Origin: Anaerosporomusa subterranea
Lineage (GTDB): Bacteria; Bacillota; Negativicutes; Sporomusales; Acetonemataceae
DNA: 64,000 nt
Direction of reading: 5' to 3'
NCBI RefSeq assembly: GCF_001611555.1
Contig: NZ_LSGP01000001.1
Coordinates: 62,001 to 126,000, forward strand
The notes under the pieces were generated by a model that had not been told where the DNA came from, did no database searches, and worked only from the letters and a program-made list of their open reading frames with translations. How positions within the stretch are numbered: the first letter of the stretch is position 1; every line of letters begins with the position of its first letter. Of the stretch, positions 6,077 to 14,694 are shown one piece after another. The position numbers and the translations under genes are program-made.

Positions 6077-8938
6077 ATGGCTGAAAAGAACAATACTCAT
6101 AGTAAAACGGCGGGTGACATTACTAACGAATTTTATAGAACGATAATGGAGCAAGCAAGAGATATTATTCTAGTCGTCGCTCCAGACGGTAAAATCATAG
6201 ATGCAAATCAGTCAGCATCAACTGCGTATGGTTATTCCCTCGACGAACTCAGGAGCATTTGTGTTTATGATTTGCGCTCTCCCGAGACTCGTATTGCCGT
6301 TGACGCCCAAATAAAAAAAGCGCAGCAAGAAGGAATATTGTTTCGCACTATTCATATGCGCAGAAACGGTGACCACTTTCCAGTGGAAGTGAGTTCGCGG
6401 CGGATTCAACTTCTGACGGGCGAGGCGGTTGTTAGCATTGTCCGGGATATCACAGAAGCGGTTGCTAGTGAAACAGAAAGCCTACAACGGAATATGGTTC
6501 TGACGGCGCTCCACGAAACGGCGATGGGGCTTATGCAAAGTCTAGATATGAATGATGTGCTTACGGCGATTGTTTCTCGTGCAGCCAACTTGGTCGGTAC
6601 CTCGCATGGGTTTATCAGTATCTTAGATGAAGAACAAGGAGTTTTTGAACGAAAAATCGGCTTGGGACATTATGTGCAAGATGTTGGCAGGAAGATTAGA
6701 CTTACAGAGGGCTTTTCGGGACAAGTATATAAAACCGGGGAAATAATAGTTGTCGATGATTACAGTACATCGCGACATCGCTTGAACGGCCCGTTTTTTG
6801 ACCGAATATATCAAGTTGCTTGGGTGCCGCTAAAGAAAGAAAGTAAAGTAATTGGCGTTTTCGGCTTATCTTTTCTTGAACCTACCCGCAGATTTAGCGA
6901 TCAGGAGATTTCCCTATTAGTGCAGTTCGCCGAAATTGCCTCTATAGCCTTGGTCAACGCTCGCTTACATAATTCACTTATCGAGTCAGAAAAAAAACTG
7001 AAAAAAAATAATGAAGATATTACGGCGCTGTATGAAGAACTGCTGGCTTCGGACGAAGAGCTAAAGCAGCAGTTTGACGAATTGCTTATTAAGGAAGAAG
7101 CGATACGTAGGCAAACTGTTATATTAAAATCACTCCATGATACGGCACTGGGGCTCATGCACAGGCGTGACTCTGAGGATTTGCTAAAGCAGATTGTCGT
7201 CGGTGCCACAGAACTGGTGGGTACGCCGCATGGATTTATCTATCGCTTGGACAAGGAAAAGGGCGTCTTTTACCAAAGTCATGGTTTGGGTACCTTTAAA
7301 GGGAATGTTAGGCGCGACATGCCAATCGACCAGGGTATCGCAGGCACTGTCTACCGCACAGGTAAACCCATGATTGCAAACGATTTTAGCGAATGGCGAA
7401 ACCGCTATTCGGTGTCAGCTCAGTTTGAAGAATTGTGTTCGGTATTGCAGATACCGCTAAAGTCCGAAGGAGAGGTCGTTGGCATTATCGGCTTGGCCTA
7501 TTGTGAGGAACAGAAAGCCTTTGGCAGCAATGAACTAGAGATTTTAAGCCGACTAGCTGAACTTGCATCAATTGCTTTAGACAATGCCATTATTGTTAAA
7601 ACAATGTGGCGGATGGCCTACTATGACTCTTTAACTGGTCTGCCAAATCGCGCATATTTACAGGAACGTCTTGCCCGAGAGCTAGAGAAGGCAAGCCGAG
7701 GAGAGGCGACCGGCACCGTCTTGTTTATTGACTTGGACGATTTGAAGATGATCAACGATACCTTAGGTCATTCCTGCGGCGATAGCGTTATCGTAAAAGC
7801 CGGGGCTTGTATTCTTGCCGCGGCTGGAGAGCACTCGGTGGTAGCAAGAATTGGCGGCGATGAGTTCATCGTGCTGCTTCCTAACGAAAGTGACCAGACG
7901 AAGGCTGGATGTCTCGCCGATAATATGGTCAAGTTGCTTAGTCGGGACTATGAAATTGGCGACTCCAGAATCCATATGTCGGCCAGTATCGGTATTGCCC
8001 TCTATCCATCCGACGGGGGCACAGTGGAAGATATCTTTAAGAATGCAGATTTAGCTATGTATGCAGCCAAAGGAAGTGGGAAAAATACCTGGCGTTTTCA
8101 CGAAGCTAGTTTGCAGGTAACTGCCTATGAAAATATGATGCTCAAGCGTGACCTGCGTGAGGCTATCGAGCGCGGGGAACTATCTTTACAGTATCAACCG
8201 TTAGTTGACGCCCAAAGCGGCTGCGTTGTCAGTTTTGAGGCACTTCTGCGATGGACGAGTTCAGAGCATGGCTCGGTGCCACCGAGTCGTTTCATCCCCT
8301 TGGCGGAAGAGAGCGATACGATTCGGAAAATCGGCAAATGGGTGATCGAGGAGGCTTGCCGGTTCGCCCGTAAGCTATCAGCAATGGGAAAGGGCGAGAT
8401 TCGGGTATCGGTCAACGTATCGCCACGGCAACTAGTGGCTGGTGACTTTGTTGCTATCGTCTGCAAGGCGATAGACAGAGCGGGAATCAAGCCGAATCAA
8501 CTGGAAATTGAAATTACAGAGAATGCCCTTATTGATTCGCTGGAGGACAGCAACGATAAATTCAGAGAATTGCGAGCCATCGGAGTGGGCCTTTCGCTCG
8601 ATGACTTCGGCACCGGTTATAGCTCGCTTACCTATCTGAGAAGTTTACCGGTTGAGACCCTTAAAATTGACAAGTCGTTTATCGACCTGATTGTGTCTGA
8701 CGAAGCACAACTTCAGTTCATCTCTTCTATCGTAGATATGGCACACGTTTTGCGGTTGGCCGTGGTCGCCGAGGGTGTAGAAACCAAAGAACAATTAGAA
8801 AAACTTGTGAAATGTCAGTGTGACTTTATTCAAGGGTACCTTTTTAGCCATCCGCTTCCAGAGAAAGAAGCGATCCTATATTTAGACCGATTAATAGCAG
8901 AAGGTACTAGAGGCGGTGCCAACTGGCCGAGATCATAA
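6077..8938 (+). CDS. PAS-GAF-GAF-GGDEF-EAL c-di-GMP enzyme
   Basis: Cytoplasmic 953-aa protein expected to make and/or degrade c-di-GMP. Domains: PAS (about 20-130), GAF (about 145-295), a charged coiled-coil linker (about 300-345), a second GAF (about 355-510), GGDEF (about 520-685, intact GGDEF in ARIGGDEF) and EAL (about 690-945). The EAL part keeps FEALLRW, EIEITENAL and DDFGTGYSSL, so the phosphodiesterase site looks complete. The position of the inhibitory RxxD before GGDEF reads GEHS, so product feedback through an I-site is unlikely. No membrane helices. Ribosome site GGAGG before 6077. Start of a two-gene signalling unit with the gene at 8974. Confidence 0.94.
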   Translation: MAEKNNTHSKTAGDITNEFYRTIMEQARDIILVVAPDGKIIDANQSASTAYGYSLDELRSICVYDLRSPETRIAVDAQIKKAQQEGILFRTIHMRRNGDHFPVEVSSRRIQLLTGEAVVSIVRDITEAVASETESLQRNMVLTALHETAMGLMQSLDMNDVLTAIVSRAANLVGTSHGFISILDEEQGVFERKIGLGHYVQDVGRKIRLTEGFSGQVYKTGEIIVVDDYSTSRHRLNGPFFDRIYQVAWVPLKKESKVIGVFGLSFLEPTRRFSDQEISLLVQFAEIASIALVNARLHNSLIESEKKLKKNNEDITALYEELLASDEELKQQFDELLIKEEAIRRQTVILKSLHDTALGLMHRRDSEDLLKQIVVGATELVGTPHGFIYRLDKEKGVFYQSHGLGTFKGNVRRDMPIDQGIAGTVYRTGKPMIANDFSEWRNRYSVSAQFEELCSVLQIPLKSEGEVVGIIGLAYCEEQKAFGSNELEILSRLAELASIALDNAIIVKTMWRMAYYDSLTGLPNRAYLQERLARELEKASRGEATGTVLFIDLDDLKMINDTLGHSCGDSVIVKAGACILAAAGEHSVVARIGGDEFIVLLPNESDQTKAGCLADNMVKLLSRDYEIGDSRIHMSASIGIALYPSDGGTVEDIFKNADLAMYAAKGSGKNTWRFHEASLQVTAYENMMLKRDLREAIERGELSLQYQPLVDAQSGCVVSFEALLRWTSSEHGSVPPSRFIPLAEESDTIRKIGKWVIEEACRFARKLSAMGKGEIRVSVNVSPRQLVAGDFVAIVCKAIDRAGIKPNQLEIEITENALIDSLEDSNDKFRELRAIGVGLSLDDFGTGYSSLTYLRSLPVETLKIDKSFIDLIVSDEAQLQFISSIVDMAHVLRLAVVAEGVETKEQLEKLVKCQCDFIQGYLFSHPLPEKEAILYLDRLIAEGTRGGANWPRS

Positions 8939-8973
8939 GCCTGTCAAATGTGAAGCTTTTAGGGGGGGAAGGT

Positions 8974-9873
8974 ATGTTGGGTTTAGACGAGTATCAACAA
9001 ATCGTCGAGGCAGCACCGAATATGATTTGGCGGTCTGGTCTTGATGCTAAATGCAACTACTTTAATAAAACCTGGCTAAACTTTACTGGCAGACAACTAG
9101 AGGAAGAAATGGGCAATGGCTGGACGCAAGGAGTCCATAAAGACGACCTTGAACGCTGCCTCAAGATTTACCTTGATAATTTTTCTGCGCAAAAGCCTTT
9201 CGAGATGGAATATCGACTCAAGTGTTTTGACGGAGAATACCGATGGATAAATGATAGGGGAGTGCCCTTCTACGACAATGATGCAAAGTTTTTAGGATTC
9301 ATAGGCAGCTGTATTGATATAACAGAAAAAATTGAGGGCCAAATTCTTAAAGAACTCGCTCAAATAGATGATTTGTGCCAAATCAACAGTCGCCAGTATG
9401 CAGAAAAGCTAATTCGCCAGAAACTTGAGCGGACGAAGAATGAGGGCAATATATCACTGACTATTATCAATATTGATAATTTTAAACGCGTTAATGATAG
9501 GTATGGTCAGAACGTTAGTCATGCAGTATTGCGCAAAGTCTCTCGTGCCATACAAGATAACGTTAGGCAGTCAGATATATGCGGTCGCTATGATGGTGAG
9601 AAATTTATTGTTGGCCTTCCTGATACGGATTCAAGGGAAGCCTCAAACATAGCGGAGAGAATTCGTCAGGCGGTACATTCGTTAAGAATAAAACACAGTC
9701 ATGGGAGCTTCACAGTAACAGCCAGCATTGGAGTCTGTCAAATTACGGATGAAGAATTTTTGGATATGTTAATCGATAAAGTGGATCAAGCCCTATTGAA
9801 AAATAGAGGAAAAGATTGTGTTACAGTTTACAATCAGCAGGAGGCTATCGCTTTAATAACGGTGTCATCCTAA
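8974..9873 (+). CDS. PAS protein with degenerate GGDEF domain, probable c-di-GMP receptor
   Basis: 299 aa. N-terminal PAS of the PAS_3 type (MIWRSGLDAKCNYFNKTWL, about residues 10-125) followed by a GGDEF fold. The signature GG[DE]EF is DGEKF (207-211), and the nearby GHxxGD-type segment reads GQNVSH, so diguanylate cyclase activity is unlikely. The allosteric I-site is kept: R198-Q-S-D201, correctly spaced from the former active site. Degenerate GGDEF proteins with an intact I-site are known c-di-GMP receptors. I start at the ATG at 8974 behind AGGGGGGG; the GTG at 8950 lacks a ribosome site. It lies 35 bases after the GGDEF-EAL gene and is probably co-transcribed. Confidence 0.88.
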   Translation: MLGLDEYQQIVEAAPNMIWRSGLDAKCNYFNKTWLNFTGRQLEEEMGNGWTQGVHKDDLERCLKIYLDNFSAQKPFEMEYRLKCFDGEYRWINDRGVPFYDNDAKFLGFIGSCIDITEKIEGQILKELAQIDDLCQINSRQYAEKLIRQKLERTKNEGNISLTIINIDNFKRVNDRYGQNVSHAVLRKVSRAIQDNVRQSDICGRYDGEKFIVGLPDTDSREASNIAERIRQAVHSLRIKHSHGSFTVTASIGVCQITDEEFLDMLIDKVDQALLKNRGKDCVTVYNQQEAIALITVSS

Positions 9874-9976
9874 TCAACCGTTCGTTCAATATCGCCACTG
9901 ACTATAATCTGGCAGTAATCTTCGTAAGTATCATGAGGAAGGTTTACAGCAGATTTAATTGATGCAGAGATGGCGT

Positions 9977-10036
9977 ATAGAAGAAGGTGTGGCCGCCTTT
10001 AAGGAAAAACGCGTTCCGCAATTTACGGGAAGTTAA
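9977..10036 (+). pseudogene. Remnant: last codons of a crotonase (enoyl-CoA hydratase) gene
   Basis: The frame 9977-10036 reads IEEGVAAFKEKRVPQFTGS then stop, the hallmark C-terminal end of the enoyl-CoA hydratase family (xEGxAAFxEKRxPxFxG). Upstream reading is broken by frame changes and stops, and the rest of the gene is absent. A good terminator follows at 10053-10101. I read this as the scar of a deletion. Confidence 0.55.
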
Positions 10037-10052
10037 AGTTTAAAGCTATAAA

Positions 10053-10101
10053 CCCCCTCTGGAGTTGTGTGAAATGAACAGCTCCAGAGGGGATCTTTTT
10101 T
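10053..10101 (+). terminator. Rho-independent terminator
   Basis: Stem CCCCTCTGGAG / CTCCAGAGGGG (10054-10064 with 10082-10092) followed by ATCTTTTTT. Probably once belonged to the crotonase gene whose tail is at 9977-10036; now it can end read-through from the upstream signalling genes. Confidence 0.8.
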
Positions 10102-10128
10102 AGAACTACCAGAGGATAGAACGAGGCT

Positions 10129-10330
10129 GCGTTTTACCGTAGAGTACACAGAGGTCGCAGAGGGACACAGAGGGAACGGTATCTATTTCTCCAGCTCTGC
10201 TGGCTCTAAAATTTGAAACGGAGAACGCATTTCCACAAAGGAAACGGAGGTTACACAGAGACAAAGAATAAATAACCGTAACCCTCTGCGGGTACCCTCT
10301 GCATACTCCGCGTACTCTGCGGTTAACGTG
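10129..10330. repeat. ACAGAG-family dispersed inverted repeat, copy A
   Basis: Starts with GCGTTTTACCGTAGAG and ends with CTCTGCGGTTAACG, roughly mirror images, and is filled with ACACAGAGG / CCTCTG words. Other members are at 16215, 22039, 36192, 41090 and 45301. Non-coding. It lies at the 3' end of the NdpA gene. Confidence 0.7.
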
Positions 10331-10360
10331 TTCAGTATCTTTTAAGACGACGCTAGCGTC

Positions 10361-11428
10361 CTACTCTTCCTCGTTAAAGAAAACCTTGTAGTAATGCATA
10401 CCCTTTAGCTCGTCATAACCGCGCTCGATAAACGATGTTTCACTAGTTTCTGCTGCCGGGGTCTTCACTTTGATTTCAATGTCTGTATCTAGTTTGATCA
10501 GGTTTTTAATCTTTCGTTTGATGCTTTTAACAGCAGGATTAGATATACTGAAGGATTGCGCAGGAGGCAAACCTTGGTTCATCTCCAACAGCTCTTTATG
10601 CTCCTTAAATTGCTCAATCAGTTCCGGTTCTTTTACGACTTGTTCGACAAAATCATCCAACTGAAAGTGCTGGTTTTTATCAAAGTAGGCAACCGCGTTA
10701 TTCATGAATGTGACCTGCTCGCCTTTGCTGGCTTGATGCAACGGGCCATAGACGTTTTCGGCAAAGTCACGGCAGAGGTTTAAATGATTTTGAGTATGAA
10801 AATATTCATCCTGTACATCGGTCAGCCGCAGAAAGTCGTCTTTCCAGTACACAGCCTCACTAGCAGTCTTGTTGACTGTATCTACTATCGCTACCCGGTA
10901 GCCGTCTTGTGAATCAGTGTTGAAAATGATGCAACCCTTATCTAACTTTCGTACATTAATACCCTGATCCATGTCAATTGTGAAATCATTACGCCACTGG
11001 CTGACTTTCAGGTAGTTTTCTTTGCGCTCAGTCTTAAAGATGCCAATAGCATCGACTTGACGATCATTGATTAGACAACCTGAAAAATAGGTCATATAAA
11101 ATTCGCCGCTTTTAATCTGGGGATGAGTCGAGGTTTCATATAAATGTTTCAGTACATTTACCGATTGCTCAAAGAACCGGCTCTGATCAATGAAAATGTT
11201 GCTAGCATACATATACAGCTCGTTTAGATGAAGATCTGTTTGATGAAAAAATTTGTAAACTACCTTTTCTCTAAACGCCGACAAGAAATACTTTAGCAAT
11301 AATTCTTCCACATTGCCGTTTGTCAGTTCATATTCAGCTGTTGCGGTAATATACCCTTCCTCACGCAACCGATTGCCAACCTTGTGTACTACAATTTTCT
11401 CCAGTTGTATCTCCGAAAAGTCAAACAT
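10361..11428 (-). CDS. NdpA/YejK-type nucleoid-associated protein
   Basis: 355-aa cytoplasmic protein matching the nucleoid-associated protein family (PF04245, NdpA/YejK) over its length; recognisable segments are IVVHKVGNRLREEG near the N-terminus and FYMTYFSG, VDAIGIFKTE and RDFAENVYGP in the middle. E. coli YejK binds DNA; in Firmicutes these genes are scattered and often lie near mobile or defence genes, which are not seen here. Ribosome site GGGAGAAG upstream of the ATG at 11428. It is alone on its strand between repeat-rich intergenic regions. Confidence 0.8.
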   Translation of the reverse strand: MFDFSEIQLEKIVVHKVGNRLREEGYITATAEYELTNGNVEELLLKYFLSAFREKVVYKFFHQTDLHLNELYMYASNIFIDQSRFFEQSVNVLKHLYETSTHPQIKSGEFYMTYFSGCLINDRQVDAIGIFKTERKENYLKVSQWRNDFTIDMDQGINVRKLDKGCIIFNTDSQDGYRVAIVDTVNKTASEAVYWKDDFLRLTDVQDEYFHTQNHLNLCRDFAENVYGPLHQASKGEQVTFMNNAVAYFDKNQHFQLDDFVEQVVKEPELIEQFKEHKELLEMNQGLPPAQSFSISNPAVKSIKRKIKNLIKLDTDIEIKVKTPAAETSETSFIERGYDELKGMHYYKVFFNEEE

Positions 11429-11770
11429 TCTTTTCTTCTCCCTATAGCGAAGTTGTGCACTTAATCTCCCCTTCTCACAGCCTTAAGGCCGCCCTGTTAG
11501 GTCGAGGATTAACAGGCTGTAGCTCTCATTTCCCGAAGGGGAGCCTCGGCTAAGCGAAATCGAAGATTTCGAGCCTCAGTCACAAGTGCGACTAAGATTC
11601 AGGCGGAGTCAAGATTCTACCTGAATCAAGTCTTACTATATCAGATTTGAAGAGAAAAACAAGATAAGACATATGTTGCAGGATATCGCAGTGATTTATT
11701 GAATTTTACATCATATGACGCATGATAGGTTGTAATTTTCTACATAGTTCATATGCAGGAGGTATTGGAG
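11429..11770. other. Structured intergenic region between divergent genes
   Basis: No gene. Several hairpins in a row: CAGCC...GGCTG enclosing CCTGTTA / TAACAGG (about 11479-11523), CGAAATC-GAA-GATTTCG (about 11558-11574), and GACT-AA-GATTCAGG / CCTGAATC-A-AGTC (11590-11633). The last is related to hairpins at 14471-14505 and 14540-14572, so part of it is a repeat. I recognise no known riboswitch here. Confidence 0.5.
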
Positions 11771-14356
11771 ATGCGAAAGCATGGCGTGAGGAAAGTATTT
11801 CTGGGCATGATTCTTAGCATCATGATGGAAGTGTTTATTTGCCTATTAACGCCTGGCGTTGCATTCTCTGCTCACCATTTGCACCCGAACATCTTAATCC
11901 TAAATTCCTATACCCGGGAATTTGAATGGACAGACAGCCTGAACAAAGGGATGATGAATACTTATAAAAACGCTGGACTCGAACCGACGTTTTATATTGA
12001 ATACTTAGATTGGAAAAGGAACCCTTCACAAGAGAACTTGAGCATTCTTTATCAACTTTTTAAAATGAAATATAGCAAACAAACTATCGATGTCATTATG
12101 ACTACCGACGACGCTGCTTTAGAATTTGCTCTTAACTACCGAGCAGAGATTTTTTCCGATGCTCCGATTGTCTATGTCGGCGTAGATCCGGAATCGGCAT
12201 GGAAGATGGTCCGTGGACAGCGCAATGTTGCGGGTGTGCAGGAACTGCTGGATGTGAATGGCACGTTAGCAGTGATGAAGAGTTTTAACCCGGACATCAA
12301 AAAAATTTATCTCATCTACGACAATACGGAAAGCGGGTTAGCGGCGAAAGGGCCGCTCGAACGGGCGGTCGGCAATCTTAATCCTAAAGTGTCTGTCCAA
12401 ACATTAAATAATGAAAGCTATCAAGATATTGTGGAAAAATTGCGGACTGCTCCGGATAATAGTGCAGCGTTGATGGCGACCTACAGCCGAGATCGCAACG
12501 GGGTTGTTATGGAGCTTGAACGTTATGTGCAGCTATTCAGCAAAGACAGCCGCATTCCTCTATATGTTTTGTATGATTTTGAAATTGGATACGGAGCTGT
12601 GGGGGGGAGTGTACTTAGCGGCTCTTTAGAAGGGGAAAAAGCGGCGCTGTTGGGTTTGCAAATACTGAACGGAGAGAATCCTGCTGTCGTTACACAGCGA
12701 GAGTTTCTCGGCCACATGACAGTTTTAGATTATAAGCAACTTCAACATTATAAGCTGCCAATGGACAGAGTCCCCGCAGGCAGTGAGTTGATCAACAGTC
12801 CCCAGTCATTTTACGAACAGAACAAAAAAGTAATCTGGACAACAGTGGCTATCTTTTGGTTTATGGCAATATCAATCATCGTCCTGATGCTGAATATCAG
12901 ACAGCGCAAAGTTGCCGAAGCAAGCCTTAAGCTTAGCAATGAGGAGTTGGGGGCCACTTATGAAGAGGCAGTGGCCTCCCAAGAGGAGCTGCAAGCTCAG
13001 TACGAACAGCTTGAAGAGGTCCAACAGGCACTTTTTGTGAGTGAAGAACGTTTTAAATATCTTGCCTACCATGATTCTCTGACCGGATTATGGAATCGCG
13101 CTGCTCTGAGTGAACAAATGAATAGTATTCTTCGCAAGGATTCTCCCCGCAGCTCGGGAGCGATTCTGTATATTGACATTGATAACTTTAAATTTGTAAA
13201 CGATACCTTTGGCCATTCACTCGGCGATAAGTTATTGGTGGTGATTGGTCGTATGCTAAGTGATATAGTGGGCGATGAGGGATTTCTGGCTAGGATGGGC
13301 GGGGATGAGTTTGTTATAGTTTTATACGATGTGTGCAGGAGCAAAGCTGCACCCTATGCAACCCTGATTTCCGAGCTCGTTAAGTCGCCGCTGCAGATTG
13401 ATGGTAAAAAACTCTATATCACGTTCAGCATTGGCGTGACGATGTTTCCTGAAGATGGCGATAGTATGGAAGAATTACAGAAGAATGCTGATTTTGCTAT
13501 GTATCAGGCCAAAGAACAAGGCAAGAATCGATATATATTTTTTAATCATTCGATGGAAACGGCGCTTAGGGAAAAAATACTGCTGGAGAGAAATCTACGC
13601 GAAGCAATTGCTAATAAAGAATTAGAGCTTTGGTATCAACCGTTTATTGAGGTAGCAACAAAGCGGATCATTGGCTTTGAGGCGTTACTCCGCTGGTATA
13701 GCCCTAAATATGGTAGTATTCCTCCAGTCCAATTTATCAGTCTGGCAGAGAAGACTGGCTTGATTATCCCTATCGGCTGCAAGGTGTTGCAAGATGCCTG
13801 TACTTTTGTTGCCTCTTTGCGCCAAGAAGGCTACAACAATCTTCGAGTGACTGTAAACATTTCTGTTATCCAGTTAATTGCCGACGACTTTATCCCGACA
13901 GTTCAGGAGATCATCGCTCAAACCGGGGTTTCTCCCAGTTCCTTAGGTTTTGAAATCACCGAGAGCGTTTTCATGGAGCAAAGCAAAGGCCTCGTCGAAA
14001 AGCTGGAGTGTCTAAAGGATATGGGGATTATCATACTGCTGGATGATTTTGGTTCTGGGTATTCTTCGCTAAAGTATCTCAACCACTTGCCGATTGATGT
14101 GGTTAAAATTGATAAGACGTTTATTGACAAATTAGATGAAAATGGAGACAAGAAACAACTAGCAGAAATCATTATTGCCTTAGCTCGTCAGATCAATGCA
14201 AAGTCGGTTGCGGAAGGTGTTGAGACTGAAAAACAATTGAATAGATTGATCGAGTATCAGTGCGAAATCGTCCAAGGCTATCTGTTTAGCAAGCCGGTGC
14301 CGGAAGAAGCGGTGAGAAGTCTGCTGATGAGTAACCAGAAAAGCGTAGCTCCATAG
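11771..14356 (+). CDS. Membrane GGDEF-EAL protein with periplasmic ABC-type binding domain
   Basis: 861 aa. A signal/anchor segment (about 8-35, basic then hydrophobic), an extracytoplasmic substrate-binding-like domain of the ABC_sub_bind type (about 40-345, NILILNSYTREFEWTDSL at its start), a transmembrane helix (about 355-376, TTVAIFWFMAISIIVLMLNI), a coiled coil, GGDEF (intact, ARMGGDEF near 510) and EAL (FEALLRWYS near 638, FEITESV, DDFGSGYSSLKYL). No RxxD I-site in the expected place. Likely senses a solute outside the membrane and changes c-di-GMP inside. Start is the ATG at 11771, eight bases after AGGAGGT; the ATG at 11753 precedes that ribosome site. Confidence 0.92.
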   Translation: MRKHGVRKVFLGMILSIMMEVFICLLTPGVAFSAHHLHPNILILNSYTREFEWTDSLNKGMMNTYKNAGLEPTFYIEYLDWKRNPSQENLSILYQLFKMKYSKQTIDVIMTTDDAALEFALNYRAEIFSDAPIVYVGVDPESAWKMVRGQRNVAGVQELLDVNGTLAVMKSFNPDIKKIYLIYDNTESGLAAKGPLERAVGNLNPKVSVQTLNNESYQDIVEKLRTAPDNSAALMATYSRDRNGVVMELERYVQLFSKDSRIPLYVLYDFEIGYGAVGGSVLSGSLEGEKAALLGLQILNGENPAVVTQREFLGHMTVLDYKQLQHYKLPMDRVPAGSELINSPQSFYEQNKKVIWTTVAIFWFMAISIIVLMLNIRQRKVAEASLKLSNEELGATYEEAVASQEELQAQYEQLEEVQQALFVSEERFKYLAYHDSLTGLWNRAALSEQMNSILRKDSPRSSGAILYIDIDNFKFVNDTFGHSLGDKLLVVIGRMLSDIVGDEGFLARMGGDEFVIVLYDVCRSKAAPYATLISELVKSPLQIDGKKLYITFSIGVTMFPEDGDSMEELQKNADFAMYQAKEQGKNRYIFFNHSMETALREKILLERNLREAIANKELELWYQPFIEVATKRIIGFEALLRWYSPKYGSIPPVQFISLAEKTGLIIPIGCKVLQDACTFVASLRQEGYNNLRVTVNISVIQLIADDFIPTVQEIIAQTGVSPSSLGFEITESVFMEQSKGLVEKLECLKDMGIIILLDDFGSGYSSLKYLNHLPIDVVKIDKTFIDKLDENGDKKQLAEIIIALARQINAKSVAEGVETEKQLNRLIEYQCEIVQGYLFSKPVPEEAVRSLLMSNQKSVAP

Positions 14357-14694
14357 AAAGCTAAGGTGTCTGAGAAGATGGAGTGGTAGCTAGAGTTATT
14401 TTTCTCTGATGACCAAGCCTCTCTAAGGCCTCTTGTATGAGCGGGGGTCCTTAAAGGGAGCCTTCGAGTAGGTTTCAGATGGAGTTAAAACTCCACTTGA
14501 ATCAAAGCTGCTTTAGCACGAAGATATTCGTATATTATAAGGATTCAAGTGAAAAGATTTAACTTGAATCCTAGTTTTGTATACCCCGAGGATAACTGGC
14601 CTTGTATAGGGAATATGTTTGTTAGTCTACTGCCTGTCTGTTCGCTAAACGCCGACAGTAAGAGCAGATAATTTTAAAACGGAGGAAGGTCTTA
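14357..14694. other. Intergenic region with two related hairpins
   Basis: No gene seen. Holds TTCAG-A-TGGAGTT / AACTCCA-C-TTGAA (about 14471-14505) and an 11-base-pair hairpin, AGGATTCAAGT with ACTTGAATCCT (14540-14572). Both resemble the hairpin at 11590-11633, which points to a dispersed repeat. The segment before the transporter carries the ribosome site GGAGGAAGG. Confidence 0.5.

Noticed and set aside
10129-10330. CRISPR-like look of repeated ACACAGAGG words
   Set aside because: Spacing is irregular, there are no unique spacers of constant length, and the copy folds back as an inverted repeat.
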